Notes: generated from the letters alone by a model not told the origin. A stretch of DNA of 64,000 nucleotides from Anniella stebbinsi (GCA_029215795.1 JARDYH010000001.1:189975654-190039653); one strand, 5' to 3'. Shown: positions 9,383-21,686, counted from the first letter of the stretch. Translations and numbers: made by a program.

Positions 9383-10627
9383 CAGTTACTGTTACTCAAG
9401 TAACCTATCCAGTAAGAAAATAAACACACAAAACAAGCCACAAATATAAAATATACCATAAACCTAGGGGTGCACTTTAACAGAACTGAGTAAACCTTTT
9501 GGAGTGGATAAGGACAGTATCTCTAACTGAGCTCTCTGCTATTACAAATATATATTTACTTAGAGCACAATCCTATACATGTTTGGACAGAAAAAAGCCC
9601 TATAACTCTTAGAATTTCCCAACCAGCCTGGGCACAATCCTATCCGGTTAGTTGGCAGCCTCCAAACTCAGAGGCGGCCAAGTATCCAATACAGGGTAGG
9701 AGGAGAGCGGAGACGTTGGTCATCTCCGTGCTCTAGCAATTCTGCATTTCTGCTAGATGGGCGATTTTGCCCATCTAGCGGCAGTGCCTCAGAGATGGAG
9801 GAAAGGAGGCTGGGGCAGCCATAGGATATGTTATACAGCCACCGCCCCAGTCTCCTCCTCTCCCCCCCTCCCAGGATTGCCCCATTTTCTCATCTCCGTG
9901 CTACATTTTCTGAGTTCAGAGAGGTAGCTGGTGCATTTCTTTCCACAGTGGCCATAGGGCAAGGAGAGCATGGTTTCCGGGCTCCAAGCTCAAATCCAGG
10001 AAACCAAACTATTTCTGGGATGGTATAGGATCACTTTCCCCATGATTTTTAGGGTTACAGGATGAATAAAGATCCAATTTTATAAATGCTTACATTAGAG
10101 GAAGCCCCACTAAACTCAATGGGATTTACTTTGGTGTGAGGGCATAGGATTGCACTGTAAATTTATTTTTTTATTTACTTATATATTAGCATTAGTTTTA
10201 AACCACCTTTCTTCCAAAGATATCAGGGTGATCTACAAACTATTAAAAAATGATGAAATCATAACATGATTAAAGACAAGGAAGCAGCTAAAAGGAATAC
10301 AGAGACTAAAACCATAAAATAATTTTAAAACGCCTAAGCAAGTCTTGAGCTGGCACCAAAATGCTAGTATTGTTGGCATGCATTCACTGTAAATGTGTAA
10401 ATTACACATGGTGGAATCAGTACATTGATTATTGCTGAAACTAACTTTGGTGAATTTCTGTTCATGAAAACGTTAAACTTCCAAATGTCAAGTTTTAGGC
10501 TTCGATCCAACTGGGTCTGCATGGAGCAGAGAGAACTGCACACACAGAGAGACCTTTCCAAAAAGATAACATCCCATACCTGAGATCCTGATTTTAAAGG
10601 AAGCAAAAGCTGAGTGTAGCCAAAAGC
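9383..10627. repeat. Intronic; composite repeat remnants
   Basis: Near 9634-10033 a block begins with CACAATCCTATCC and ends with GGTATAGGATCA. It contains a perfect hairpin GCTAGATGGGC / GCCCATCTAGC (9752-9779). A TAGGATTGCACTG remnant lies at about 10145. The rest is unique. Confidence 0.4.
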
Positions 10628-12600
10628 ATACTCTGGATTTTAGGAAAGTTGATTTTAATAAACTCAGAACTATGATAAGAAAGGTCCTGTGGCAAGTGAC
10701 CCTAATGAGAAAAGGAGTCCAATCTGGGTGGGAGTTTTTAAAAAAGGAAATTTTAAATTAAACAATTTAAATTAATTTTAAATTAAACAATCCCAACAAG
10801 GAAAAAGGATAGAAGACAACAGAAGAAATCAATGTGGCTCCACAAAAAGCTTAAAGATGATATGAAAATAAAAAAGGATACATGTAGGAAGTGGAAGGAA
10901 GGCCAGGCTACAAAAGAAGAGTACAGACAGGTAGCACAAGAGTGCAAGAATGGCATCAGGAAGGCTAAAGCTGAGACTGAGCAGAGGCTAGCAAGGGATG
11001 CTAAAAGCAATAAAAAGGCTTTCTTCAGGTATGTGCATAGTAAAAGACAGAGGAAAGAAATGGCGGTTCAACTGCTTAATGAGGATGGCAAATTGATAAC
11101 AGATGACAAAGAAAAGGCCCAAGTGCTCAATTCCTACTTTGGCACAGGCTTCTTCCAAAAGCGCATCTATGACCCCCCTGGGAAAAGTGAAGTACAAGCT
11201 GAAGGCGCAGGACTGCAGCTTGAGACTGATAAACAAATGGTCAAGGAACTCCTAATTTCTTTGAATGGGTTCAAATCTGCATGGCCTGATGAACTGCATC
11301 CTAGAGTAACAAAGGAGCTGGCAGAAGAACTCTTAGAACCGCTGCCTATTATCTTTGCAAAATCATAGAAGACGGGTGAAGTGCCAGATGACTGGAGAAA
11401 GGCTAATGTTGTCCCTATCTTCAAAAAGGAGGAACCTGGGACCTACAGACCAGTTAGTCTGACATCAATCCCTGGGAAAATTTTGGAGCAATTATCAAGA
11501 AGTCAATCTGTAAACACCTTGATGACAACTCAGTGATTATTAGGAACCAGCATGGATTTGTCAAGAACAAATCCTGCCAGACTAATCTGATCTCATTCTT
11601 TTTACAAAGTACTCGATGACATTCTGATCATCAAACTAGCTAAAAGTAGGCTAGATGGAACAACTATTTGGTGGATCCACAGTTGGCTACAGAATCGGAC
11701 TCAAAGAGTGCTTATCAATGGTACCTTCTCAAACTGGGGGGAAGTAACGAGCGGATACTGCAGGGCTCAGTCTTGGGCTCAGTGCTCTTCAAAAATTTTA
11801 TTAACAACTTGGATGAGGAGGTGCAGGGAATGCTTATCAAATTTGCAGATGACAGAAAAATGGGTGGCATAGCTAAGCTAACAGAAACAAACTCCAAAGT
11901 GATCTCAATAGACTGGAGTGCTGGGCTGAAAACAACAGAATGAAATTTAATAGGGATAAATGTCAAGGAAAAAGATAACAAATGCACAGTTATAAGATGG
12001 GGGATACTTGGCTCAACAATACTACAAGCGAGAAGGATCTTGGAATTGTTATAGATCACAAGTTGAATATGAACCAACAGTGTGATGTGGCTGCAAAAAA
12101 AGCAAATGCTATTTTGGGCTGCACTAATAGAAGTATAGCTTCCAAGTCGCGTGAGATACTGGTTCCCCTCTATTCGGCACTGGTTAGGTCTCATCTTGAG
12201 TATTGCATCCAATTCTGGGCACTACACTTCAAGGATGCATGAGGATGATCAGGGGTCTGGAAACAAAGCCCTATGAGGAGAGATTGAAAGAACTAGGCAT
12301 GTTTAGCCTTGAGAAGAGGAGGCCAGGATCTCTTCTCAATCATCCCAGAGTGCAGAACACAGAATAATGGGCTCAAGTTACAGGAAACCAGATTCCGGCT
12401 GGACATCAGGAATAATTTCCTGACTATTAGAGCAGCATAACAATGGAACCAATTACTTGGGAGGTCGTGGGCATTCAAGAGGCAGCTGGACAACCATCTG
12501 TCAGGGATGCTTTAAGGTGGATTCCTGCATTGAACAGGGGGTTGGACTCGATGGCCTTATAGGCACCTTTCAACTCTACTATTCTATGATTCTGTGATTC
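10628..12600 (+). mobile_element. CR1 LINE, 5'-truncated and internally deleted
   Basis: Starts within the region reading DFRKVDFNKLRTMIRKVLWQ. It continues through the linker before the reverse transcriptase (10832-11368, KRQRKEMAVQLLNEDGKL), damaged reverse transcriptase pieces and the C-terminal region. It ends with the CR1 3' terminus, TTCTATGATTCTGTGATTC at about 12579-12600. CR1 copies at 19250-19730 and 42490-44190 share the same 3' region. Confidence 0.85.
10832..12242 (+). pseudogene. CR1 reverse transcriptase pseudogene
   Basis: Three frame pieces can be followed: 10832-11368 (pre-RT region and fingers), 11668-11943 (WST... to LIKFADDRKMGG, where the catalytic FADD box survives) and 11982-12242 (KDLGIVIDHKLNMNQQCDVA, LVPLYSALVRSHLEYC). 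Motif A is lost in a deletion near 11600, where the DFSKAFDKVPHD region present in the copy at 43130 is missing. Frameshifts separate the pieces, so no enzyme is made. The segment after LHFKDA is also collapsed compared with the 43.8-kb copy. Confidence 0.85.
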
Positions 12601-12984
12601 TTCCTTGCAGAAGGGTTGATGAAGGAATTGAATCTGGCTCCCATTCCTAGCTCATCAGTTGGATTTTAGCTCTTTGTAAATGGCTCCCTGTGAGCAGCCC
12701 CACCTGTTGGTCTGGGAGATGTCCAGCTAGGGATATGCACATGAATGCCCTGCTTCCACATGAGTGCTCTCCCTTGCTGGATCAGGGTATTGGATTTTTA
12801 AAATTATGCTCTGCTTCGGAATTTGGTAGCAAGCTAAGCTCTTGCATGCAGAATATGGGGCCTATTCATATTGGTGAAAAGATTCAAATTTCAGCATTGG
12901 ATTGTAACATAGTATAAATTCTGAATTTCAGTTGTTGAATTTCAACTATAAAATTCCAAATTGGGGATTCCCCCCCCAAAAAAA
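12601..12984. other. Intronic; possible hAT-like end
   Basis: CTAGGGATATGCACATG at about 12727 resembles the TAGGGATGTGCAC terminus of the element at 47011. No matching right end is present, so this is only a hint. Confidence 0.3.
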
Positions 12985-14398
12985 ACTTATTTGCAAGAGG
13001 GAATGGTCCCAGGCCTCCTGAAAGAGGTGGCAGTGAGACCACTCCTAAAGAAATCTTCCTTGGACCCTGAAAATCTTAATAGCTACAGGCCAGTAGCAAA
13101 TGTTCCATTCCTGGGCAAGGTCCTGGAGCGGGTGGTTGAAGCCAGCTCCAGGCACTCTTGGATGAGACTGATTATCTGGATCCATTTCAGTCGGGTTTCA
13201 GGCCTGGCTTTGGTACGGAAACAGCCTTGGTTGCCCTGTATGATGACCTATGTCAGGAGAAAGACATTCTCCTTGATCTCTCAGTGGCTTTCGATACCAT
13301 CGACCATGGTATCCTTCTGGGACGACTGGCTGAGTTGGGAGTGGGAGGCACTGCATTGCAGTGGTTCTGCTCCTACTTGGTGGGGCGGCTTCAGAAGGTG
13401 GAACTTGGGGAACATTGCTTGGCCCCGTGGATTCTCCAGTATGGGGTTCCGCAGGGGTCAGTTTTGTCCCCCATGCTGTTCAATATCTACATGAAACCGT
13501 TGAGTGCAGTCATCCGGAGTTTTGGAGTGCGTTGTCATCAGTATGCTGATGACACACAGCTCTATTTCTCCTTTTCATCTTCATCAGGTGAGGCTGTGGA
13601 TGTGCTAAACCAGTGCCTGGCTGCGACAATGGACTGGATGAGGGCTAACAAACTGAAACTCAATCCAGACAAGACTGAGACGCTGTTAGTGGGTGGTTCT
13701 GCTCTGACCGGATGGAGGGTCTTCAACCAGTTATGGATGGGGTTGCACTCCCCTTGAAGGAGCAGGTTCGTAGCTTGGGGATTCTCCTAGAACCATCCCT
13801 GTCACTTGAGGCTTAGGTGGCCTCGGTGGCACGGAGTGCCTTCTACCAACTTCGGCTGGTGGCCCAGCTATGCCCCTATCTAGACAGGGATAACCTGGCT
13901 TCAGTTTTCCATTCTCTGGTAACCTCCAAGTTAGATTACTGCAATGCATTCTACATGGAGCTGCCTTTGAAGATGGTTCGGAAGCTGCAGCTTGTGCAAA
14001 ATGCAGCGGCCAGATTGATAACTGGGACCAGAAGGTTCGAGCATATAAGACCTACTCTGGCCCACTTGCATTGGCTGCCGGTATGTTTCCGAGCCCGATT
14101 CAAGGTGCTGGTTTTAACCTATAAAGCCTTACATGGCTTGGGACCACAATACCTGACGGAACGCCTTTCCTGACATGAACCTACCCGAACACTACGTTCA
14201 ACATCTAAGGCCCTTCTCTGAGTGCTTACTCTGAGGGAAGCTCGGAGGTAAGCAACAAGGGAGAGGGCCTTCTCTGTGGTGGCCCCCCAATTGTGGAACG
14301 ATCTCCCGGACGAGGCCTGCCTGGCGCCAACATTGTTATCTTTTTGGTGCCAGGTCAAGACTTTCCTCTTCTCTCAGTCATTTAGCAATATCTGATGA
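12985..14398 (+). pseudogene. L2 reverse transcriptase pseudogene
   Basis: RT fingers (RPVANVPFLGKVLERVV), motif A ([14 protein letters not shown]), motif B ([14 protein letters not shown]), catalytic YADD near 13541-13555 and [14 protein letters not shown] are all present, but in different frames. There is a frameshift near 13150-13160, another near 13705, and a stop in GCTTAGGTG at about 13813. The C-terminal part (13817-14173) reads LVAQLCPYLDRDNL and LHWLPVCFRARFKV. The catalytic residues survive but the frame does not. Confidence 0.85.
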
Positions 14399-14612
14399 GC
14401 CTGGGTTTGTTTTGTTTTTAGGTTTATAGCTTTTTAAAGTTATTACAGTGGTTTTAAATGTATGTGTATATTATGTGTACATTGTATGTTTTTGCTGTTT
14501 AAATTTTTGTATCTTGTTTTTAATTGTTTTAATCTTATGTAAACCACCCAGAGAGCTTCAGCTATGGGGTGGTATACAAATGTAATTAATTAAATAAATA
14601 AATAAATTCAAA
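12985..14612 (+). mobile_element. L2 LINE, 5'-truncated
   Basis: Begins inside the reverse transcriptase (EGMVPGLLKEVAVRPLLKKS). It runs through the whole catalytic region and ends with the 3' UTR signature CCACCCAGAGAGCTTCAGC, GGGTGGTATACAAATG and a TAAA repeat tail. Same subfamily as the antisense copy at 29146-33471, judged by near-identical encoded segments ([19 protein letters not shown]). Confidence 0.85.
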
Positions 14613-14867
14613 ATTCAATTTCAGAACAAAAAAGAGCACAAATCTTTATAATAAGTCCCTACCTATACCAGCTCAGCACTTCATGACTTTAGTCTTCGTA
14701 GAGCCCTTTGAGCTAGAAGAATCCAACAGCCCAAAGTCTCAGCACCACCCCTCAGATTGAGGGGATATTTCTAATTGCCCATTCTCTTTCCATACTAAGT
14801 CATAAAATTCTCCTGGACTCAATCAGTAAATTCAGACAAACCTATTATCACATGTTCACTTTCATCA
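14613..14867. other. Intronic, no recognisable feature
   Basis: Unique AT-rich sequence. Confidence 0.4.
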
Positions 14868-15215
14868 CATGGTACATAAGAATATAAGCAGAACCATCTA
14901 GTCCAGCACTTTGTTCACACAGTGGCCAACCAGCTGTATACTAGAGGTAGCGCTTAGCCATCAGGACTAGTGGCCATTGATAGCTGTCTCCTACAAGAAT
15001 TCATCCAGCTCCCTTTTAAAGCCATCCAAATTGGTGGCCATCACTATATCTTGTGGTGATAAATGTCATAGTTTAACTCTGTGCTGTGTGAAGAAGTACT
15101 TCCTCCACCAACTTTGTTACAAAGTTCTAATTTCATGCTGCAGTTATATTTCATGGGAGAGAACCAGCCCACATAGCATTTGTGAACTGATGAAGAGGAT
15201 GATCTGCTCTCCCTG
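14868..15215 (-). mobile_element. CR1/L3-like LINE 3' fragment (antisense)
   Basis: Shows the antisense pattern of the CR1/L3 C-terminus: CATCTAGTCCAGCAC, AAGCCATCCAAATTGGTGG (minus strand: NLDGF), CTGTGTGAAGAAGTACTTCC (minus strand: KYFFTQ). Non-coding relic; the same consensus occurs at 26941-27598. Confidence 0.65.
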
Positions 15216-15335
15216 CCTAATTTGAATCAAAACCATATGCTCACAATTATAACCAAGCAGGGGAGACCACTCTTGTGGTCAGATCAATTTAGTTTAAGTG
15301 TTCCTTACTGGAAATGGTTCTACTACTTTCCAAGA

Positions 15336-15336
<1 letters not shown>

Positions 15337-15378
<42 letters not shown>

Positions 15379-15412
15379 CGTGTGTGTGTGCGTGCGTGTG
15401 TATCTATCTATT
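15337..15412. repeat. Compound (TA)n-(TG)n-(TATC)n microsatellite
   Basis: A run of TA dinucleotides passes into TG/CG-interrupted TG repeats and then TATC/TATT units. Confidence 0.9.
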
Positions 15413-15569
15413 TATAATCCAATGTTTTGCTCTGCTCAATTTAAAGAGTAACAGAGGGTGAGAAACAGGCACAGGAAGTGCAGAGTCAGTCTTTCAGATT
15501 AGGTCTGTGCTTGTAAACCAATCCGGATTTTCCTAGTAGCTCAGTTTCACATTTGGATACAAAGGAAAT

Positions 15570-15720
15570 GAGTAGATCAGCCTTTCCCATCCTGATGCCC
15601 TCCAAATGTTTTGGATTTGAACTCCCATTGGCCCCAGCCAGCATCGCCAGTCGGCAGAAATGCTGGGAGTTATAGTCTAAAACATCTGGAGGGCTTCATG
15701 TTAGGGGAGTCTGGTGTAGA
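15570..15720. repeat. Palindromic dispersed repeat (CTCCAAATGTTTTGG type)
   Basis: The left half GCCCTCCAAATGTTTTGG is mirrored by CTAAAACATCTGGAGGGC on the right, with GAACTCCCATTGG / GCTGGGAGTTATAG inside. This common reptile-type repeat also appears near 24890-24950, 33895-33980 and 39062-39190. Confidence 0.65.
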
Positions 15721-15862
15721 GGATCTTAACATGCAGAGGTGGTTTTTTTTTGTACTTTAGATTACATTTGCATGCTTTAGTAAACTTTGAACTCTGTTAA
15801 AACTGATATCTAATCACTGAAAACTGGTTTGCCAACTATTGTTTGCCAACATGATACCTGAT

Positions 15863-16220
15863 TAGGGATGTCAGAGATTTCTGAAACAGACTCAATTGAG
15901 CTTGGATTTCAATGAACCCGACCAGTGGATTCCGCAGCAGACTGGATTTTTGCAAGTCACACAGATTCTGTGGACTTGCAGACCATTTTTTTGGGGGGGG
16001 GGGGATTTGCGCTAATCTGCATTAGCAGCAGTGCGCATGTGCCAATCTGCATTAGCGCTAATTCTCATAAACTGTTGTGGATGAATGCATTTTGAATTAG
16101 GATGAAATTCTGATTAAAATATTCCAATTCCGTCAATGACTAGGTGGTGGAATGAAAGACGCCTGACAGTTCACAAAACACAGACAGGATGGATTTAACA
16201 AAGCCCATCCACCATCCCTA
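15863..16220. mobile_element. Small hAT-like element (TAGGGATG ends)
   Basis: Terminal inverted repeats TAGGGATGTC / TAGGGATGGT. The flanking 8-mers TACCTGAT (15855-15862) and TGCCTGAT (16221-16228) match at 7 of 8 positions, the length expected for hAT. Interior 358 bp non-coding, with an internal repeat ATCTGCATTAGC (twice, about 16014 and 16051) and a G12 run. Confidence 0.7.
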
Positions 16221-16228
16221 TGCCTGAT

Positions 16229-16647
16229 AGGAGTTAGAGCCTTTCCTAAACAAATATGAACCTTTGTAATGACTTGGATGTTTCTTAAATATGCAATTCA
16301 CCTGTGGAAGGGGAGTCCAAGATGAGTGCTTGGCAAATGGTCCATGTGAGAAGTTGAGGTATGACTGTACAAAATACAGAGAAACTGACAGAAAAGAACA
16401 GAGAGGACTTTGTGTGGGCTGAAACTGAAGCGCCTTTGGGTGCAAGAACTCTGAGGAACTGAGGCAGAATGGCAGAACTGCTGTCCTCTGAGTGTTCCCG
16501 TTTCCCTCCTTTAATGCTCTGCTTCTATATTTGTAAATAACACAAAAATTACAAAAACTCTGTAAGTCTCCAGTGTTCTGGAGTCAAAGCTGACCCAGAA
16601 ATCCATTTTGATTACTCAGGGGTGGCTGAGAAGATCCGTTGTTGTCG
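16229..16647. other. Intronic, no recognisable feature
   Basis: Unique sequence. Confidence 0.4.
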
Positions 16648-18068
16648 TTGTTATTATTTATTTATTTATTTATTTGTATCCCGCCTTTTGCCCAATGCTA
16701 GGCCTCACATTGGCTTTACAAAATTAAAACATATCCAGTTAAAACCTATAAAAAGAAATATACAAAAGTTAAAATTTAATATTGAAATGTATTTAATTAT
16801 AATATTTAAAATATTTAAAATACAGAACAATTTTAAGAATCTTAGGCATAGACGGAGGTCCAGATTATTTGCCAAAGGCCTGCCAGAACAAAAACGCTTT
16901 TGCCAGCCTCTGAAAGTACATCAAGGAGGGAGCCAGTCTAGCTTTCCTGGGAAGAGAGTTCCAGAGCACTGGAGCAGCCACCGAGAAGGCCCTCTCCCAC
17001 GTTCCCACCAGGCATGCCTGTGATGGTGGAGGGACCGAGAGAAGATCCTCCCTTGAAGATCTCAAAGCACGGGCAGGCTCATAAGGGAGAATACTGTGTT
17101 TCAGATAACTTGGACCCAAGCCGTGTAGGGCTTTATAGGTCATAACCAGCTCTTTGAATTGTGCCCAGAAACAGACTGGAAGCCGGTGGAGCCGTTGTAA
17201 CAGGGGAGTTGTATGTTCCCTGTAGCCAGTCCTGGTCAACAATCTGGCTGCAGCTCTTTGAACCAGCTGAAGTTTCCGAACACCCTTTAAAGGCAGCTCC
17301 ACGTAGAGTGTGTTACAGTAATCCAATCAGGATGTAACGAAGGCATGTGTCACCGTGGCCAGGTCCGACATCTCTAGGAACATGCGCAGCGGGCGCACTA
17401 GCTTTAATGTGCAAATGCACTCCTCGCCACCACTGAAACCCGGGCATCCAGACTCAGGGCTGAATCCAGAAGTACACCCAAGCTGCGGACCTGTGCCTTC
17501 AGGGAGAGTGTAACCCCATCCAGCACAAGCTGAATCCCTATTCTACCTTTTGACTGACCAGGAGCACCTCTGTCGTGTTTGGATTTAGCTTCAGTTTGCC
17601 CTCATCCAGTCCATTAGTGCTGACAGGCACCGGTTTAGCACTGAAACAGCTTCCTTGGAATTGGGTGGAAAGGAGTAGTAGAGTTGGGTGTCATCAGCGT
17701 ACAGATGGCACCGCACCCCAAAACTCCAGACAACCTCTCCCAATGGTTTCATGTATATGTTAAATAGCGTGGGGGACAAAATAGAACCCTGAGGGACTCC
17801 AGTGGCCAAGAAGTTGGACAGAATTCCCCCAGCTCCAGCTTCTGGGTCTGCTCCTCCAGCAAGGTGGCCAAGAAGGATACCATGGTTGATGGTATTGAAC
17901 ACCACTGAGAGGTCCAGCAGAACCAACAGAGACACACTCCCCCTATCCAGTTCCCAGTGTAGGTCATCCACCAGGGTGACCAAAGCTGTTTCTGTCCCAC
18001 AACCAGGTCTGAAGCCAGATTGAAATGGATCTAGATAATCTGTCTCATCCAGGAATCCCTGGAGTTAG
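16648..18068 (-). mobile_element. L2 LINE, antisense, 5'-truncated
   Basis: The 3' end (TTATTTATTTATTTATTTG and GTATCCCGCC) lies at the left. The body reads the L2 reverse transcriptase on the minus strand and stops at about 18068, inside the region coding the fingers/palm. It is a different L2 subfamily from the one at 12985, since its 3' UTR has CCCGCCTTTTGCCCAATGC instead of the CAGAGAGCTTC signature. Confidence 0.8.
16865..17983 (-). pseudogene. L2 reverse transcriptase pseudogene
   Basis: Minus-strand piece 17591-17983 holds motif A in altered form (LSVVFNTINHGILL, where the catalytic Asp position now reads N), motif B GVPQGSILSPTLFN and [11 protein letters not shown]. Piece 16865-17326 holds the C-terminal region (MDYCNTLYVELPLKGVRKLQ, ALHGLGPSYL). 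Frames are broken between 17330 and 17590. The Asp-to-Asn change in motif A alone should abolish polymerase activity. About 17 codons are also lost between HLAG and the GILSNF segment. Confidence 0.8.
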
Positions 18069-18448
18069 GAGGCCACCATGAGCATGGATGAGCTGGGGCT
18101 GTGAAGGTTAGTAGTTGAGAGCATAAAAGCTTTGATGGATCTGATAAAAGCCTCAGCCACTTGCCTCCAGAAAACCCACAGGCAGGTCTTGAAAGTAACC
18201 AAGGGACTTTGTTTATTGAGAAGCCTGCCAGCAATGAGAAGAGTAAAAAGCTTGAGGAACAGCCCCAGCAGTTGGTAAGAGGCTAGAGAAACAATTTCCA
18301 GGAGTTGAAGCAGGAGAAAATGCAATCCACATTGGAAGTCCCCATTAGTCTCCAGTGTTGACTTATCCAAAGGATATTAAATCCAACAAGCTTGAGAAAA
18401 GACTAGCTGAAGCCTATAGCCATTAATGAGAAACAACCTCTTATAGAC
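18069..18448. other. Intronic, no recognisable feature
   Basis: Unique sequence between L2 pieces. Confidence 0.4.
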
Positions 18449-18545
18449 TTCCTTCATTTCATTTCATTTATTATTTTTCTATACCACCCCATAACCAAAG
18501 CTTTCTAGGAGGTTAACAAAAAATAAAAATAAAATAAAATCCATT
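18449..18545 (-). mobile_element. L2 3' tail remnant, antisense
   Basis: CTATACCACCCCATAACC, AAAGCTTTCTAGGAGGTTAA and the flanking ATTT/TAAAA repeats are the decayed reverse complement of the L2 tail signature. Confidence 0.6.
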
Positions 18546-19249
18546 ACATAAAGTATAAAAAACACACCATTCACATAAGGTCATACATGAGTTTAAATAA
18601 GCATCCATGGAAAGAAGAGTCCAGCAGGAACACGTGGGCTAGAAAGAAATTGGCCATAACATGGAGGCATCGGTGAGGAAATAATCCTTTATAGAATTCT
18701 TTGCCCCAAGTGTATTTCATGTGTGCTTTAATGGGTGGGATCAAATTTGTCACTGAGGTGCATTTTTATCGACACTTTCCTTTTAGATCTCCTTGGAAAT
18801 AGGCCTTGAGATCCCTTACCAAGAAGTAGGAATCCTTGTAGACATGAGATTCTGCTCAACCCTTGAACAAAGAGGACTATAGCTCATCATGGGAAATGTG
18901 TGTGCAAAGAGGATGGGAGATGGGTGTTGCTGGAACTGAGTGTTCTGAAAACTTCTGTTTAGTAGGAGGTTTGGAATATTTGGAATAAGTAGGAATAAGT
19001 GGCTTTACAAAGGAATAAGCTGCCAAAGCTTTGTGCATTGGGGACGACGATGTAGCAAGTGGTGGTGGGGGGACAGAAAGCTGTGTAGTTCAGGTAAAGA
19101 AGTAAACATTGCCTTATTAGGTTGTCATTTTTATTTTGGTCTCTGTGTAATGTTTGAGCCACATGTGGCAAGTAACGGTATATGAGCTGATGCTGAACTG
19201 ATTTTCATTGGGCCCATGGTATCCTGATAATGTCAATAAAAACCAGTTC
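18546..19249. other. Intronic, no recognisable feature
   Basis: Unique sequence. Confidence 0.4.
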
Positions 19250-19730
19250 AAAAGGGCACTACACTTTAAGAAGGATGCAGACAATCTGGAGCGTGTTTAG
19301 AGGAGGGCAACGAGGATAATTAGGGGTCTGGAACAAAGCCCTATGAGGAGAGACTGAAGGAACTGGGCATGTTTACCCTGGAGAAGAGAAGATTGAGGGG
19401 AGATATGATAGCCCTCTTCAAATACTTGGAAGGTTGTCACATGGAGGAGGGCCAGGATCTCTTCTCGATCGGACACGGAATAATGGGCTCAAGTTACAGG
19501 AAGCCAGATTCCGGCTGGACATTAGGAAAAACTTCTTGACTGTTAGAGCAATACGACAATGGAACCAATTGCTTAGGTAGGTGGTGGGCTCTCTCACATT
19601 AGAGGCATTCAAGAGGCAGCTGGACAACCATCTGTCAGGGATGCTTTAAAGTAGATTCCTGCACTGAGCAGGGGGTTGGACTCTATGGCCTTATAGGCCC
19701 CTTCCAACTCTACTATTCTATGATTCAATG
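19250..19730 (+). mobile_element. CR1 LINE 3' end, severely 5'-truncated
   Basis: Begins in the C-terminal coding region, with the remains of FKKDADNLERV and then EEGQDLFSI (frames broken). It runs to the CR1 terminus (CAACTCTACTATTCTATG, then ATTC) near 19727. Typical CR1 5' truncation. Confidence 0.8.
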
Positions 19731-20938
19731 TAATATTTTCATACAGACAGCGCAGTACAATCAAAGCAAATGGACATGAGTATACAGGACACTATTTAAC
19801 ATGGTGATGAATTCTTTGATCAAAAACACATAATGTATTGGTACACAGAAAAGACAAAGGAGAGAATCTAGATAGACATCAAATCCAAGGGAGGCATAAT
19901 CATTGCCTGCCTCGCTGTGGAAATGGACATCAGCTACAACCCATCTATCTACCCACCCAACCTAGCTAGTAACTTGGAGCTTACCCCTCTCACCCGGGCC
20001 ACGTACTGACAGCTGGACAGCCTTTTGACATTTGCTAGGGGCTGATCAAACCCCTCCATCAAGGCTTTTGGACGCCAGACCTAGGTTCCATAATAAAGTA
20101 GAAAAACAGGTGGGCTTTTCTTGGTTTTAGATTTCATCACAAATATTTTGTGCAATCCTGCCACTGCTGAGGGAGAAACTTCTTAGGACTAATATATCAG
20201 CAGTCCAAGGCTGTGAATATTTCTAATCCTAGCAATGCATTGCTTTTCTGCTGTGGGAGAGAGCTTTGCAGCCCTGGAAGGTTATAAGGAGTTGGAAGTA
20301 TATAAAGTAAGCCTGTAAGCTTACTTGCTGGCTAGTTTTTTAGACACCTTGCTTTGCTCTTGGGTTAGACTTCATATTTGGAAATAATGTTTACAAAGCA
20401 ACATGATCATGAAAGTTTTGGCCTTTTATGAGCTGAACGTGAGCAGAAAAGTTCAGTTAGCATTACCTGGGCCTGTTCAGCCAATACATAAGCCATGGTT
20501 AGGTTGCTTACCCTTTTGCAGCAAATGGTTAGTGAGCATGTTTAAACTGTGGTTATATGTTTCACAAAACATGCTAAGCCATGGTTCACACAACACAGTA
20601 AGCCATAATGGTTAGCTCAAAATGCTTAACCACTGTGGCTTAGCATATCATCAGAACAGGATCACTGTTCTTTATGGAGATGAGGTAATTTTGGACATTC
20701 CCATATAATGGCTTGGATTGTATCACCAGAACAGAAGTAATGATCACAGAATGATACTTGCCTATTTCCACCTTCCCTCTGTATCCCTCTGTGCCCCTAT
20801 TTATGCCATTCTGAATTGCGCCTGGATTGTGGCTTTTAGAAGAGTACATTGCTAGCTTCTTTTTGATGGCTGAAGGCAAGACCCATATGGCAACTCTCTA
20901 AGGACTTGGCTACAGTACCACTAGTAGATCTGTTAGTA
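19731..20938. repeat. Intronic; decayed MITE-like relic at about 20430-20660
   Basis: AAGCCATGGTTAGGTTGC, GTTTAAACTGTGGTTATATG and CTAAGCCATGGTTCACAC form interleaved inverted motifs. Ends cannot be placed. The rest is unique. Confidence 0.4.
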
Positions 20939-21346
20939 CAGGGGTCTCCAACCATTTTGAACTCATGGGCACAATTGGGAATTTGAGAAACTGCTGTAGG
21001 TGCCACCACAAAATGGCTCCCATGGTGAATGTGGGTAGTTGCATAATGACTGTTGTGGGTGGGGGCAGGATAGACAAAAGTAAGCTAAAGAGGTAGTTGT
21101 GGGGGAGAAATAGCATGGCTAGAGGATGGGAGGTAGAGAGGAATAGAAAGGCAAAGACATAGAGAAGAGAGAGAGAGAGCAAGACTAGAGGCTAGAAAGG
21201 GAGAGAATGGAGACTGCCCTAACATTTTTCAAGGTGTTTCTTAAAACAATTATTTTAAGAGGGCAAGGAGGAGAGACCCTCATGGGTACCATTGGAGGTC
21301 CCTGTGGGTGCCATGGCACTTGTGGGTGCTAATTTGGGGACCCCTG
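20939..21346. mobile_element. hAT-like element (CAGGGGTC ends)
   Basis: Terminal inverted repeats CAGGGGTCTCCAA / CAGGGGTCCCCAAA, the classic hAT type. The symmetry extends six bases outward (TTAGTA / TACTAA), which hides any 8-bp duplication. The ~408-bp interior is non-coding and purine-rich ((GA)n at 21157-21178). Confidence 0.7.
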
Positions 21347-21356
21347 TACTAATAAG

Positions 21357-21686
21357 TAGGGATGGTTGGATAGATAGATCTGTTTCTGAAGTGTGCCACT
21401 TTCACATGTGTCCCATCCCATTTCCACATTAATCTGATTTTTTAAAAAAACTCCACACAAAACTCCCCATTTAAAATATTTTCCCAAAATACATGTATCT
21501 AAACTTGTTTTCTGCCAAAATATCTGTTTTAAACAAATTTTGATACTTTTTTTTGAGTGGGGAACTGTTTTCCAACCATTGCAGAGGTGCAAAATCTGAT
21601 GCTTAGTGACATTCCAAATCAGACATGTGTGGATAAGGTTGGTTTGTGTTGGAATTCGCAAAGATCAGATATCCTAAGCATCCCTA
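21357..21686. mobile_element. Small hAT-like element (TAGGGATG ends)
   Basis: Ends TAGGGATGGTTGGATA and (reverse) TAGGGATGCTTAGGATA. Flanking 8-mers CTAATAAG and CATGTAAG match at 5 of 8, so the duplication is only suggestive. Starts 10 bp after the element at 20939-21346 and shares terminal type with 15863-16220 and 47011-49048. Confidence 0.6.
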
